Assembly (NCBI GenBank): GCA_020059605.1
Contig: JAGVBT010000009.1
Span: 40,323 to 104,322, forward strand
Direction: 5' to 3'
Origin: Deltaproteobacteria bacterium
GTDB taxonomy: Bacteria > Desulfobacterota > BSN033 > UBA1163
DNA length: 64,000 nucleotides
In this document: in pieces, positions 52,677 to 61,534 of the stretch
Layout: the number at the start of each line of letters is the position of its first letter
How positions within the stretch are numbered: position 1 is the first letter of the stretch
Notes under the pieces: generated by a model
The model's input: the letters and a program-made list of their open reading frames with translations, nothing else
Databases searched by the model: none
What the model was told of the DNA's origin: nothing
Made by a program: the position numbers and the translations under genes

Positions 52677-53732
52677 TTGATGAATTTCACCCGGAGAGAT
52701 ATGTTGAAGAGAACAGGTCGAGTCGCGTTGACCTTCGGTCTGGCAGGGCATGGCCTGTCAGGCTGCCTGACCGCAGGGTCGGTTAAGAGAAATCTTGAAG
52801 AGACCGCGGTCAATGGCGATGACATCCGATTGGCCAGGGATTGGGATCCCATTTATGGTCCTTCCCTTCGCTGGTCTGCCAAATACGGAGGGCCAAGCAA
52901 TTTTGACGGACACATCCGGGGAGGAGCCACACCGGGGATCGATTACGATGTCCCGATTGGCACCCCGGTCGTTCCGATGAAGGCCTCCTATTTAAGACAG
53001 GCGACAACGGATCGACACGGGTCGCTCTATATCCTTCTGATGGATCAGAATCATCCCTCCTATCGCATCTGCTTCGGCCATTTAGACAGGGTCCTGATCG
53101 ACCGGAGGTTCCTCCTTACGGGAAAGGTCATGAAATCTCCGGGAGGAAGGCCCCTGAGAAGAAAAGAGATTGTTGCCCACTCCGGAAATTCGGGTATGGG
53201 CCTCATCGGGAATAGATTCGTCCAACCTCCCCACCTGCATGTGACGCTCTATTTCCTCAACTTCAAAAACAGGACCATGGCCTATCTCGATCCCGAAAAG
53301 TTCGGCCTGGATGGAGGACGGCCAGTTTTCTGGGACGGGGAGACAGACCTGGATGTCGGAGTTGAGAAGAGGATGGCTATGCTCGAACTGGTCCTGATCA
53401 ACCTGGAACGGGAGATCGGCTCCTGGGAAAAGACGCCGGAAGGGGAGGAACTGGCGGGCAAATTGCTGGAGCATAGCCGTCTCATGGGCAGGAGGCAAGG
53501 AAGAGGGATTCTCGATTCAAAGCATTTTCACGACTTGAGAGCCGTATTGAAAAAAGTCACCCTGAAGGAAAAAAGATTTCTCCCCGGCACCCGGCCCTAT
53601 TCACTCATGTTCAAGGTGGTTGGGTATAGCACGGATGTGACACAGGAGGTTATTCTGACCCTGCCCTTTATCTCCACGGGCCTTCGAAGCGTTTATAAAA
53701 GGCCTATCTTTGAAGAAAGGGTTCTCCTTTAA
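52677..53732 (+). CDS. M23 (LytM)-type lipoprotein, Tat-like signal
   Basis: 351 aa. The start has TRRDMLKRTG (twin arginine) followed by a hydrophobic stretch and a lipobox GLSGC, so a Tat-exported lipoprotein is likely. The central part has GIDYDVPIGTPV (first zinc-ligand loop), CFGHLD and PPHLHVTLYF (HxH), all typical of LytM peptidases. They cut peptidoglycan peptides or, if inactive, activate amidases. The last 140 residues are helical and extra. Confidence 0.85.
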   Translation: MMNFTRRDMLKRTGRVALTFGLAGHGLSGCLTAGSVKRNLEETAVNGDDIRLARDWDPIYGPSLRWSAKYGGPSNFDGHIRGGATPGIDYDVPIGTPVVPMKASYLRQATTDRHGSLYILLMDQNHPSYRICFGHLDRVLIDRRFLLTGKVMKSPGGRPLRRKEIVAHSGNSGMGLIGNRFVQPPHLHVTLYFLNFKNRTMAYLDPEKFGLDGGRPVFWDGETDLDVGVEKRMAMLELVLINLEREIGSWEKTPEGEELAGKLLEHSRLMGRRQGRGILDSKHFHDLRAVLKKVTLKEKRFLPGTRPYSLMFKVVGYSTDVTQEVILTLPFISTGLRSVYKRPIFEERVLL

Positions 53733-53774
53733 AAAAATTTTATGATATTGTTTTAGAAAGGATGGGAAGAAACG

Positions 53775-54572
53775 ATGTCCATCACAGCCCACGGTTTAAA
53801 AATTTACTATGAACTCTCGGGTCAGAAGGATGGCCCGGTGGTCGTCTTGAGCCATTCCCTGGCCTCCAGCCTGAAGATGTGGAATCCCCAGATGGGGGCA
53901 CTCGAATCACACTTCCGGGTTCTCCGTTATGATACCCGGGGCCACGGCACAAGCGAAACCACTCCTTCCCCTTACACGCTGGAATTTTTAGGAGAGGATG
54001 CCCTCGGTTTGCTCGATGCCCTGGACATTGAAAAGGTCCACTGGGTGGGGCTTTCCATGGGAGGGATGATCGGACAGGCCATTGCCCTGGATCACCCGCA
54101 TCGTCTCCTGAGCCTGTCGCTTTGCGACACTTCCGCCATGATTCCCGGAGAGGCGCAACCGGTATGGGAGGAACGGATCGAAGGGGTTCGCCAAAGAGGG
54201 ATGGTCTCCCAGCTCGAAGCGACCATGGAACGCTGGTTTACTCCGTCTTTTCTCGGTTTAAATCCTCCGGTCTTAACCCTGATCAAAGAGGAGTTTGTGG
54301 CCACGCCCGCAGAGGGTTATCTCGGGTGTGCCTCTGCCATTCGTAAGCTCAATTACCTTGAGCGGCTCGGTCAGATCCATCTTCCAACCCTGATCATGGT
54401 CGGAGAGGATGATCCCGCGACTCCCGTTTCTGCCTCCCGGGCCATCCACGAACGGATCAGGAATTCAAAACTGGTCATCCTCCGGTCCGCGCGCCACCTC
54501 TCCAATGTGGAACAGGCTGAAGCGTTCAATGGTCACCTGTTGGAATTCTTAAAAAGTGTCGCAACACCATAG
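53775..54572 (+). CDS. Alpha/beta hydrolase, 3-oxoadipate enol-lactonase-like
   Basis: 265 aa. Nucleophile elbow GLSMGG, oxyanion region LSHSLASSL, acid VGEDDPATPV and late histidine ARHLSNVE fit an active Ser-Asp-His hydrolase of the PcaD group. AGG lies before the start. No aromatic-degradation neighbour is present, so the substrate may differ. The ferritin-like gene starts 25 bases after. Confidence 0.88.
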   Translation: MSITAHGLKIYYELSGQKDGPVVVLSHSLASSLKMWNPQMGALESHFRVLRYDTRGHGTSETTPSPYTLEFLGEDALGLLDALDIEKVHWVGLSMGGMIGQAIALDHPHRLLSLSLCDTSAMIPGEAQPVWEERIEGVRQRGMVSQLEATMERWFTPSFLGLNPPVLTLIKEEFVATPAEGYLGCASAIRKLNYLERLGQIHLPTLIMVGEDDPATPVSASRAIHERIRNSKLVILRSARHLSNVEQAEAFNGHLLEFLKSVATP

Positions 54573-54597
54573 CTCATTGATCCCGAAAGGAGTTTAT

Positions 54598-55095
54598 ATG
54601 TCGATCTTCTTCAACGCCGACGAAATTTTTCAAATGGGTCTTCGAATTGAAACGAATGGAAAAGAATTCTACGAGGCCATTGCAAAGAAAAGTCCGGATG
54701 CTTCCATGCAGAAACTTTTTTCCGATCTTTCAACATGGGAATTGGAACATATCCGTTTCTTTAAAGGGTTGAGGGAGGCCTTGCCCGATTCAGCCAGGCG
54801 GGGAGGTTCCTTCGACCCAAGCCAGGAACTTCTCCTCTACCTCCAGTCCACCGCGGACAGCCATGTGTTTTTAAAAAATCCGAATATTCACGAACTGGCC
54901 AACCGATGCAAAACTCCCCTGGAGGCCCTGGACCTTGCCATCTCCTTTGAGAAGGACTCCGTGGTCTTCTACTCTGCGATGAAAAAAGTCACATCGGAGG
55001 AGTTTGGAAGGAAGGAGATCGATCGCCTGATTGACGAAGAGATCGGGCATATCGCCATGCTCCATCAGAAGAAGAAAGATTTGGAAAAGAGGTAA
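54598..55095 (+). CDS. Ferritin-like/rubrerythrin-like diiron protein
   Basis: 165 aa from ATG 54598, with AAAGGAG upstream. The four-helix bundle carries NGKEFYEAIAKK, LSTWELEHIRFF (E and EH ligands), ISFEKDSVVFY (E) and DEEIGHIAML (EExxH), a standard diiron site. No rubredoxin-type tail is present. Probable role in oxygen or peroxide defence or iron handling in an anaerobe. Confidence 0.88.
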   Translation: MSIFFNADEIFQMGLRIETNGKEFYEAIAKKSPDASMQKLFSDLSTWELEHIRFFKGLREALPDSARRGGSFDPSQELLLYLQSTADSHVFLKNPNIHELANRCKTPLEALDLAISFEKDSVVFYSAMKKVTSEEFGRKEIDRLIDEEIGHIAMLHQKKKDLEKR

Positions 55096-55118
55096 GAGGA
55101 TGCTTCTACGGGTTTGTT

Positions 55119-56021
55119 TTAACGGCGGAGGGAACCGTGGACTCCAAACAGGATTAGGAGCCCTCCAAGGACCTGTTGCGGGAAGATCTTTTCCCCCATC
55201 CAGAGGTGGTTAAACACGATGGCCACAAGGGGGATGAAATAGAGATAGACCATGGAGCGGGTGACGCCCAGCCTCTCGATGCCTCCGTAGTAGGAGACAT
55301 GGCCGATGATGCCCGGTAAAAAGACGGCGTATCCCAGGGCCCACCAGGATGATGCTCTGACCTGGCTTAGGACGACAGGGGTCGCTAAAAAAGGAACAGC
55401 CAGCCAGAGAACCAGCGAACCGATCATCATGCAATAGCCCATCAGGCGCAGCGGGGAGTAGGTCTTCAAAAGAGGCTTTGACCATGCGGAGAAGAAGATG
55501 GCCGCGCAGAAAGCGGCTACCAGGCTGAGAAGATCGCCCCCGAGGGTGTCCGGCGAGAAACGGAGCCTGACCGTAGGCTTCAAAACGACCAGCACCACAC
55601 CGAACAGGGAGAGCAGCATATAGAGATATTGTCTCTTTCCAATGGCTTCCTTTTCAACGAGATGGATGTAGAGCGCTCCCCAGAGAGGCGTGCTTGAAAG
55701 GATCAGGGCGGAGTTGGAGGCAGACGTCAGGTCAAGGCCGATTGACCAGATGGCCTGATAGACTCCGATGCCCAGGATTCCCACCCATGCCACCTTCCCG
55801 AAGTCTTTCGTTTGAATCGAAATTCCTTTTTCCCACCTATAGGTAACCAGCAGGACAAGAAATCCGCAAAGAGTGAACCGGATGGCCCCGAAGAGGACCG
55901 GCGAAAAATCCTGGAAGGCTGATTTGACGATTCCGTAGTTTGCTCCCCAGGTCAACACGACAATGGTGAGGAAGAGATGACCAACCTCTTTACGTTTTTC
56001 CGGCATTGGGATACGCCCCAT
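55119..56021 (-). CDS. EamA/DMT-family transporter
   Basis: 300 aa with about ten membrane spans and two EamA repeats: the first begins VLTWGANYGIVKSA, the second after about 150 residues with LVAAFCAAIFFSAW. The family exports or takes up small metabolites. It begins immediately after the flavodoxin gene's stop, so the two genes are co-transcribed; the start may be the in-frame ATG at 56006. Confidence 0.88.
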   Translation of the reverse strand: MGRIPMPEKRKEVGHLFLTIVVLTWGANYGIVKSAFQDFSPVLFGAIRFTLCGFLVLLVTYRWEKGISIQTKDFGKVAWVGILGIGVYQAIWSIGLDLTSASNSALILSSTPLWGALYIHLVEKEAIGKRQYLYMLLSLFGVVLVVLKPTVRLRFSPDTLGGDLLSLVAAFCAAIFFSAWSKPLLKTYSPLRLMGYCMMIGSLVLWLAVPFLATPVVLSQVRASSWWALGYAVFLPGIIGHVSYYGGIERLGVTRSMVYLYFIPLVAIVFNHLWMGEKIFPQQVLGGLLILFGVHGSLRR

Positions 56022-56022
56022 C

Positions 56023-56505
56023 TCAGGAAGCTAACTTTTTACAGAGTTCCGCCACCCTTTTCCCAAGTTTACGACCATTCTCCGATGCTTTCTCATCCGG
56101 AGCGCCAAGACAGGCCACCCCGTAGTGACCGGTGGCCTCCATGGGGTCTCCCATGATGATCATCCCGTAGATGAGCATACACTGAATGATGGAGATCATG
56201 GTCGTCTCTTTTCCACCCGAGAGATCACCCGAGGTGGCAAAGGCGGCTCCGACTTTATTCTCTATCTTTTTTCGTATCCCCACATATTCGTCGAAGATCT
56301 TCTTCAGATCCCAGGCCATCCCCCCGAAATAGACCGGGGAACCCGCAATGATGCCGGCGGAGTCTAAAAAATCCTCCTTGGTCACTTCCTGTGTTGACTT
56401 GAGAAGGGCCTGTGCCCCTGAAACCGAGTTCACCCCTTCCGCGATCCTTTCTGCGAGCTTACGGGTGTTTCCGCCTTTTGAATAATAAAGAATCAGAACC
56501 TGCAT
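56023..56505 (-). CDS. Flavodoxin-family/WrbA-like FMN protein
   Basis: 160 aa from ATG 56505, with AGGAGGAAAATA upstream. The FMN phosphate-binding loop is YYSKGGNTRKLAE, followed by GSPVYFGGMAW and FATSGDLSGGKET (typical of NAD(P)H:quinone oxidoreductase WrbA-type proteins). Probably transfers electrons in the cytoplasm. First gene of a pair with the EamA transporter. Confidence 0.9.
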   Translation of the reverse strand: MQVLILYYSKGGNTRKLAERIAEGVNSVSGAQALLKSTQEVTKEDFLDSAGIIAGSPVYFGGMAWDLKKIFDEYVGIRKKIENKVGAAFATSGDLSGGKETTMISIIQCMLIYGMIIMGDPMEATGHYGVACLGAPDEKASENGRKLGKRVAELCKKLAS

Positions 56506-56634
56506 TATTTTCCTCCTCATTTTTTCCCACGAATAACACAAGGCAGTAGACTTTGCAAGGAAGAGGCGGGGCTTCACATTTTGGGAAAATTTCTGTTAGA
56601 ATGAATTAATCATCTTAGCTTGGAGGGAATCAGG

Positions 56635-57489
56635 ATGGAAACAAAGAGGAAGGCGTTGGTGACGGGGGCGAGCAGCGGGATCGGAAGGGAGACAGCCATC
56701 AGGCTGGCCAGGGAAGGTTTCCAGGTGATTGCGGCAGCGAGGAGGAAGGAACGTCTCGATGAACTTGCCAAACAGAATCCAAACATCATTCCAAGATCGG
56801 TGGACCTTTCCGATGCTCAAGCCCGGGATCATTTCTCTAAAGAACTGCTCAATCTCGCGGACCCTGTGACCGTGCTCGTCAATAATGCGGGGTTCAGCCT
56901 CCGGGGAGCGTTTGAGGATGTTTCAATCTCAGGGGTAAAGAGCCTCTTTGAAGTCAATCTCTTTGCCCTGATTCAGATTACCCAGGCCTGTCTTCCGGGA
57001 ATGCGCCGCCTGAGGAAAGGGACAATCGTCAACCTGAGCTCCATCGTCGGGAAGTTTCCTTTTCCCACAAGCGGTTCCTATTCTGCCACCAAACACGCGG
57101 TCGAGGCTATCAGCGATGCCCTGAGAATGGAAGTCCGCCCCTTCGGCATTCGGGTTGTGGCGATTCGGCCCGGGATGATTGGCACCGAATTTAATGAAAC
57201 GGCCAACCGGTTGACCGGAGATCTCCTCTCGAGAACCGATCCCGATTACAAACCTGTCTATCAGGCCTACGGCGCCGGTATGGGAAAGTTGTTCGCGAAT
57301 GTTTCGATCCCGGGACCGGAATTGATTGCCGAACTCATCGTCGAAGTTGTGCTTTCCGAATCGCCGAAGACGGTCTATGCGGCAGGTCCCTTTGTGAAGG
57401 AGCTCCTGGGAGAACGGTTGCGGCTCGATGATGAAGGGTTCTATGAGTTTATGATGGAGAAGACGGGATTAAAGGGGTTAAAGGTGTGA
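56635..57489 (+). CDS. Short-chain dehydrogenase/reductase
   Basis: 284 aa from ATG 56635, with GGAGGG before it. The cofactor motif GASSGIGRETA (TGxxxGIG), NNAGFSL, the catalytic Ser in NLSSIVG and YSATKHA (YxxxK) are all present. NADP-type is suggested by the basic AARRKE segment. The substrate is unknown. Confidence 0.92.
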   Translation: METKRKALVTGASSGIGRETAIRLAREGFQVIAAARRKERLDELAKQNPNIIPRSVDLSDAQARDHFSKELLNLADPVTVLVNNAGFSLRGAFEDVSISGVKSLFEVNLFALIQITQACLPGMRRLRKGTIVNLSSIVGKFPFPTSGSYSATKHAVEAISDALRMEVRPFGIRVVAIRPGMIGTEFNETANRLTGDLLSRTDPDYKPVYQAYGAGMGKLFANVSIPGPELIAELIVEVVLSESPKTVYAAGPFVKELLGERLRLDDEGFYEFMMEKTGLKGLKV

Positions 57490-57536
57490 TCATCGGCCTT
57501 GGATAACCGGAAACGAATCCCGTCTTGGTGGGAGTT

Positions 57537-57722
57537 GAGAAAATTCGAAGTCCGAATATCGAAATCCCTGCCTGCGGCAGGCAGGCGAAACAGATCCGAA
57601 TTTTCAAATACCATTAAACTTGTTTGTTTGGAACATTTAACTTTTGGTCATTTCCGCCAAAGGCGGATCCGCTTTTCGCGGATGAGATTGTTTCGAAATT
57701 CGGATTTCGTGCTTTGGATTTA
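57537..57722. repeat. Intergenic repeat related to 30421-30641
   Basis: The ends read AAATTCGAAGTCCGAA and AAATTCGGATTTCGTG. The CCGCCAAAGGCGGATC core and CCTGCC-N7-GGCAGG palindrome match the copy at 30421. It lies between the SDR gene and livF and has no gene. Confidence 0.7.
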
Positions 57723-57783
57723 AATCCGTTTGCCAGTAAATAATCCCAGGGTTCCGGGATTGCAATTTTGTTCAATATTTATT

Positions 57784-58488
57784 CTAAGCAAATAGGAGGT
57801 CTTTGATCTCCTGGCTGTCGAGGAGGAGTGAGGGAGGACCTTCTTTAATGATGCGCCCGTTGCGGAGAACATAGCCGCGATGTGAGATCGACAGGGTGAG
57901 GTGGATCTCCTGCTCGACGATGAAAAGAGTCAGGCCGTTCTGGTTCATCTTTTTCAGAGTGGTGAAAATCTCTTCGACAAACCGGGGCGCCAGGCCCAGA
58001 GAGGGTTCATCCAGCATCAATAATTCAGGCTTTGCCATCAATGACCTGCCGATAGCCAGCATCTGCTGTTCACCGCCGCTCAATGTCCCTGCCCTCTGAT
58101 TTTTCCTCTCGCTCAGTTTCGGAAAGAGTTGATAAACATCTTCGATACCTCGTTCAATAGCTTGCTTTTCTTTCCTTTTTGTGTAGGCACCCATGAGGAG
58201 ATTATCGAGGACGGAAAGAGTTGGGAAGATGTGACGCCCCTGGGGGACATGGATCAACCCTTTGGATACGATGTGGTGGGGATTGAGATTGGTGATATCC
58301 TCTTCTTCGAAATAGATCCTTCCTTCCGTCGTCTCGAGAATTCCGGAAAGGGTGAGAAGCAGGGTGGTTTTCCCCGCCCTGTTGGGACCGATCAAGGCAA
58401 TGATTTCCCCCTGGTCGATGTCGAGGGACACCTCCTTCAGAGCGGGCAGAGGGCCGTAATGTACGGTCAGTTTTTTGATTTTAAGCAT
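57784..58488 (-). CDS. livF: Branched-chain amino acid ABC transporter ATPase LivF
   Basis: 234 aa from ATG 58488 (MLKIKKLTVHYG); the frame extends upstream into the repeat. Walker A is GPNRAGKTT, with arginine where glycine is usual, then LSGGEQQML, LLMLDEPSLGLAP and VEQ (typical LivF). Short LivF-type length. It is separated from livG by a repeat element of about 215 bases. Confidence 0.94.
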   Translation of the reverse strand: MLKIKKLTVHYGPLPALKEVSLDIDQGEIIALIGPNRAGKTTLLLTLSGILETTEGRIYFEEEDITNLNPHHIVSKGLIHVPQGRHIFPTLSVLDNLLMGAYTKRKEKQAIERGIEDVYQLFPKLSERKNQRAGTLSGGEQQMLAIGRSLMAKPELLMLDEPSLGLAPRFVEEIFTTLKKMNQNGLTLFIVEQEIHLTLSISHRGYVLRNGRIIKEGPPSLLLDSQEIKDLLFA

Positions 58489-58507
58489 TGGCTTTATTGG
58501 TGTTTGG

Positions 58508-58722
58508 GTTACGGTTACGAAGCCCGTTTCGTCATTAAATCCACGTTTATCGGTGACGATGCTCGTTTCGAAGCGGGATGTTCGATGCTTGAATCTCGAC
58601 AAGATCAAGATCGAGCATCCAGTACCGATAGACGAGCCTCGATACGAGTTTCGACAACGAAAACCGTTTTTAATTTTAGGACGTTGCCTTTTTATTAACG
58701 ATACGGGCCTCGTTACCGTTAC
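58508..58722. repeat. MITE-like element between livG and livF
   Basis: Imperfect inverted ends: GTTACGGTTACGAAGCCCGT (58508 on) and the complement of it near 58698-58722 (ACGGGCCTCGTTACCGTTAC), about 25 bases with four mismatches. The inside is a long hairpin of CGATGCTCG and CGAGCATC arms. No gene or clear target duplication. Confidence 0.75.
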
Positions 58723-58726
58723 ACTT

Positions 58727-59482
58727 TTATCTTCTTACCATGTAGGCCTCAATGACTAAGGGGTTATTTTTGACAACGTCCGGAGGCCCTTCAGCAAGGA
58801 GCTCGCCATTGTTGAGCACGGCCACCTCATCGGCCATCCCCATCACCATTCCCATATGGTGCTCGATCAAAAAGAGGGTTAGACCGGCTTTCCTGAGACG
58901 GAGGAGCCTGTCAGCAAGTTGTTTTGCCTCGGGATAGGTCAACCCCGCGGCCGGTTCATCGAGAAGGAGGATCTCCGGCTTTGCCGCAAGGGCACGGGCG
59001 ATTTCAAGCCTCCTCTGCTCGCCGTATGAGAGCTGGGAGGCGAACCATTTCCACCTTCCAAAGAGACCGAGAAGCTCGAGTATGTCTTTCGCCTCTTTCA
59101 TGGCCGCCTCTTCCCGTTTTTTGATCCATGGAAGAGAGAGCCCGCAGGAAAGAAGGCCTCCCCTTATGACCGAATGCATTCCGGTCAGGACATTTTCAAC
59201 GACCGTCATATTTCCCCAGACCTGAAGCGTCTGAAAGGTTCTTCCCACTCCCAGCCGGGAGATCTCATGGGTTGGGAGGCCTGTGATTTCCTTTTCTTTA
59301 AAACATATCCTTCCCGAATCGGGCCTTTCCACTCCGCTGATGAGATGGAAGAGAGTGCTCTTGCCGGCTCCATTGGGCCCCATCAACCCTTTCACGGTTC
59401 CCTTGCGAACTTGAAAGGAGATATGGTTCAATGCCCTGACGCCATCATAATGCTTTACGATCCCTTCCACGCTGAGAAGCAT
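58727..59482 (-). CDS. livG: Branched-chain amino acid ABC transporter ATPase LivG
   Basis: 251 aa. Walker A GPNGAGKST, LSYGEQRRLEIARAL, LLLDEPAAGLTYPE and IEHHMGMVMGMAD (LivG hallmark with long C-terminal part) are present. It overlaps the end of livM by one base and partners with LivF to drive the LivH/LivM channel. Confidence 0.95.
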   Translation of the reverse strand: MLLSVEGIVKHYDGVRALNHISFQVRKGTVKGLMGPNGAGKSTLFHLISGVERPDSGRICFKEKEITGLPTHEISRLGVGRTFQTLQVWGNMTVVENVLTGMHSVIRGGLLSCGLSLPWIKKREEAAMKEAKDILELLGLFGRWKWFASQLSYGEQRRLEIARALAAKPEILLLDEPAAGLTYPEAKQLADRLLRLRKAGLTLFLIEHHMGMVMGMADEVAVLNNGELLAEGPPDVVKNNPLVIEAYMVRR

Positions 59483-60564
59483 CAGATCTCCACCTTTTCC
59501 CTTCGCTTTTTCCTCCCCCAGTAACTGATCAGGTAGATCACTCTCACCCGCAACCGGGTCCCGATGCCGTCCGGAAAGAAGATGAGGAGGAGGATCAGAA
59601 TCACCCCGTAAATCGGAAGGCTATAGGCCTGGTACCGGCTGAGTCCGTCGATCAGGCAGGTAAGGAAAATGGCTCCTGCAATAGGACCGTAGAGGTTTCC
59701 CATCCCTCCGAGAATGACCATCATGACGATGAGAACGGAGAGGTTGAGGCTGAAGGTCTCGGGATTGGCGATGGACATCACGGAGGCGAACAGGCTTCCC
59801 GCCAACCCGGCAAAGGAAGCGCCGATGACAAAGGCCGCGAGTTTGACCCGGCCGACATCAATGCCTACGGCGGAGGCGCCATCCTCGCTTGAGGCCACCG
59901 CTAAAAAAGCCCGGCCGATCCTGGAGCGAACCAGGTTTTTAGAGAAGAGGACCAAACCTGACAGAACTCCCCAGACCAGGTAATACTGCTTGAGATAGGT
60001 GTCGAAGACAAGCCCGGCCAGGGAGAAGAAGGGGATGTTGAAGATTCCAATCACACCGCCCGTAAGCCCCGGAGACTCCCTCACCATGACCAGGAAGATT
60101 TCACCAAAGCCCAGGGTGGCCAGGGCCAGGAAATACCCTTTCAATTTTAAGATGGGTTTTCCGATAAGATAGGCAAAGAAAGAAGCGGCGAGCCCCGAAG
60201 CCCAGAAAGCAAAGAAGGAAGGGATGGCATAGCGGGTGGTGAGAATGGCGGTGGTATAGGAGCCGATTCCAAAAAAGGCGGCATGCCCGAGAGAGATCTG
60301 TCCCGCATACCCGAGAAAAAGGGTCAGTCCCAGGGCCAATATGCCATGGATGCCCGCTAAAACCATGAGATGGTGAAAATGGACGTCTTTCCAGATGAGC
60401 GGCAGGAGCAGAAGGACCGATAGATAAAAGAGATCCCGCTTTCTGATCCGATACTCCCTCCTGTAATGGAGCTGGGGATCGGGCAGGATGAGCGAGAGAA
60501 GCCACAGGGCTCCGGAGTAAAGGAGGTCTCTCTTTCTGAACTCTTTCTGAACTTGATCTACCAT
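59482..60564 (-). CDS. livM: Branched-chain amino acid ABC transporter permease LivM
   Basis: 360 aa with eight or more membrane spans. GILALGLTLFLGYAGQISLG (in two parts), the GKPILKLKGYFLALATLGFGE block and GGMGNLYGPIAGA are LivM signatures. The N-terminal 45 residues contain an extra repeated RKRDLLYS-like segment (FRKRDLLYSGALWLLSLIL and RKRDLFYLSVLLLLPLIW), an apparent internal duplication. It overlaps livH by 7 bases. Confidence 0.94.
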   Translation of the reverse strand: MVDQVQKEFRKRDLLYSGALWLLSLILPDPQLHYRREYRIRKRDLFYLSVLLLLPLIWKDVHFHHLMVLAGIHGILALGLTLFLGYAGQISLGHAAFFGIGSYTTAILTTRYAIPSFFAFWASGLAASFFAYLIGKPILKLKGYFLALATLGFGEIFLVMVRESPGLTGGVIGIFNIPFFSLAGLVFDTYLKQYYLVWGVLSGLVLFSKNLVRSRIGRAFLAVASSEDGASAVGIDVGRVKLAAFVIGASFAGLAGSLFASVMSIANPETFSLNLSVLIVMMVILGGMGNLYGPIAGAIFLTCLIDGLSRYQAYSLPIYGVILILLLIFFPDGIGTRLRVRVIYLISYWGRKKRREKVEI

Positions 60565-61448
60565 CGTCGGCTATCGATAAAGGGCGAACCCAGAATTCCT
60601 TTCGGCCTGAAGTGAAGGATGAGAAGCAGAATGACGAATGCGACTCCGTCCTTGTAGCCCGAAGGGATGAAGGCCACACTCAAAGACTCCACGACCCCCA
60701 AGACAAACCCTCCGAGAATAGCGCCGCCATGCTTTCCCCACCCTCCCAGGACGGCGGCGATGAACCCTTTCAGTCCGATGAGGGTCCCGGAATAATAATT
60801 GACATAGAAGACGGGCGTGATAAAGATTCCTGCGATGGAGCCGACTCCCGCACTCACGCCGAAGGCTAAAAAGATCATCAGGTTTCTCGAAATTCCTGAA
60901 AGATCAGCCCCGAGGGGATCGGTCGAGCTTGCCTCCATGGCTTTCCCTAAAAAGGTGCGGTGGGAGAGGAAATAGAGGGAGAGCAATACCAGGAAGGTGG
61001 CTCCGAGGACGAAGAGGCTCTGGGGAGAGATGGAAACCCCGCCCATCTCGAACGAGCTCCTTCCCAGGAAGGGAGGCAGGGACTTGGGAAGCGTGCCAAA
61101 GAGAAGCGCGCTCGTACTGCTCAGAAAGAGGGAGGCGCCGAGAGTGGCCATGAGGAGGATGGGAAGGGAGGCCTTTCGCAATGGATAGATGACAAGGAGA
61201 TGAAGGAGAAAACCGATGAGAATCACGATCGCAACGGCAAAGATACCGGCGAGCGGATAGGAGAGCCCGGCTCCCTTGAGGAGAAAGAAGGTCATCATTC
61301 CTCCCAGCATCACAAAGTCGCCCTGAGCGAAGTTGATGATCTGGGAGGCCCTTGCGATGGTGACAAAGCCTAATCCGACCAGGGCATAGATGGCCCCGAA
61401 GGTGATTCCCGAGATTAACAATTGAGGGATATATGACCAGGTTTCCAT
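60558..61448 (-). CDS. livH: Branched-chain amino acid ABC transporter permease LivH
   Basis: 296 aa with the LivH hallmarks GITFGAIYALVGLGFVTIAR (in part), INFAQGDFVMLGG and GLKGFIAAVLGG. It forms the translocation pore with LivM. It overlaps livM by 7 bases, so livH-livM-livG-livF are one transcript. A terminator-like hairpin lies between livK and livH. Confidence 0.95.
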   Translation of the reverse strand: METWSYIPQLLISGITFGAIYALVGLGFVTIARASQIINFAQGDFVMLGGMMTFFLLKGAGLSYPLAGIFAVAIVILIGFLLHLLVIYPLRKASLPILLMATLGASLFLSSTSALLFGTLPKSLPPFLGRSSFEMGGVSISPQSLFVLGATFLVLLSLYFLSHRTFLGKAMEASSTDPLGADLSGISRNLMIFLAFGVSAGVGSIAGIFITPVFYVNYYSGTLIGLKGFIAAVLGGWGKHGGAILGGFVLGVVESLSVAFIPSGYKDGVAFVILLLILHFRPKGILGSPFIDSRRW

Positions 61449-61464
61449 AACGTTCTTGAATTAC

Positions 61465-61501
61465 AAAAAAGGGTGGACTCAATTCTGTCTGTCCACCCTT
61501 T
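61465..61501 (-). terminator. Terminator/attenuator between livK and livH
   Basis: On the minus strand GGGTGGAC (61498-61491) pairs with GTCCACCC (61478-61471) around a 12-base loop, and is followed by T6. It is placed after livK and before livHMGF. This would allow more binding protein than permease to be made, as is common in such operons. Confidence 0.85.
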
Positions 61502-61534
61502 CAATTTATCCCTATTCTCTTCTCTCTTCAACCC

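Noticed and set aside
60960..61373. 137-aa plus-strand frame rich in E, K and G
   Set aside because: Antisense of livH; low-complexity composition comes from the membrane-protein codons on the other strand.
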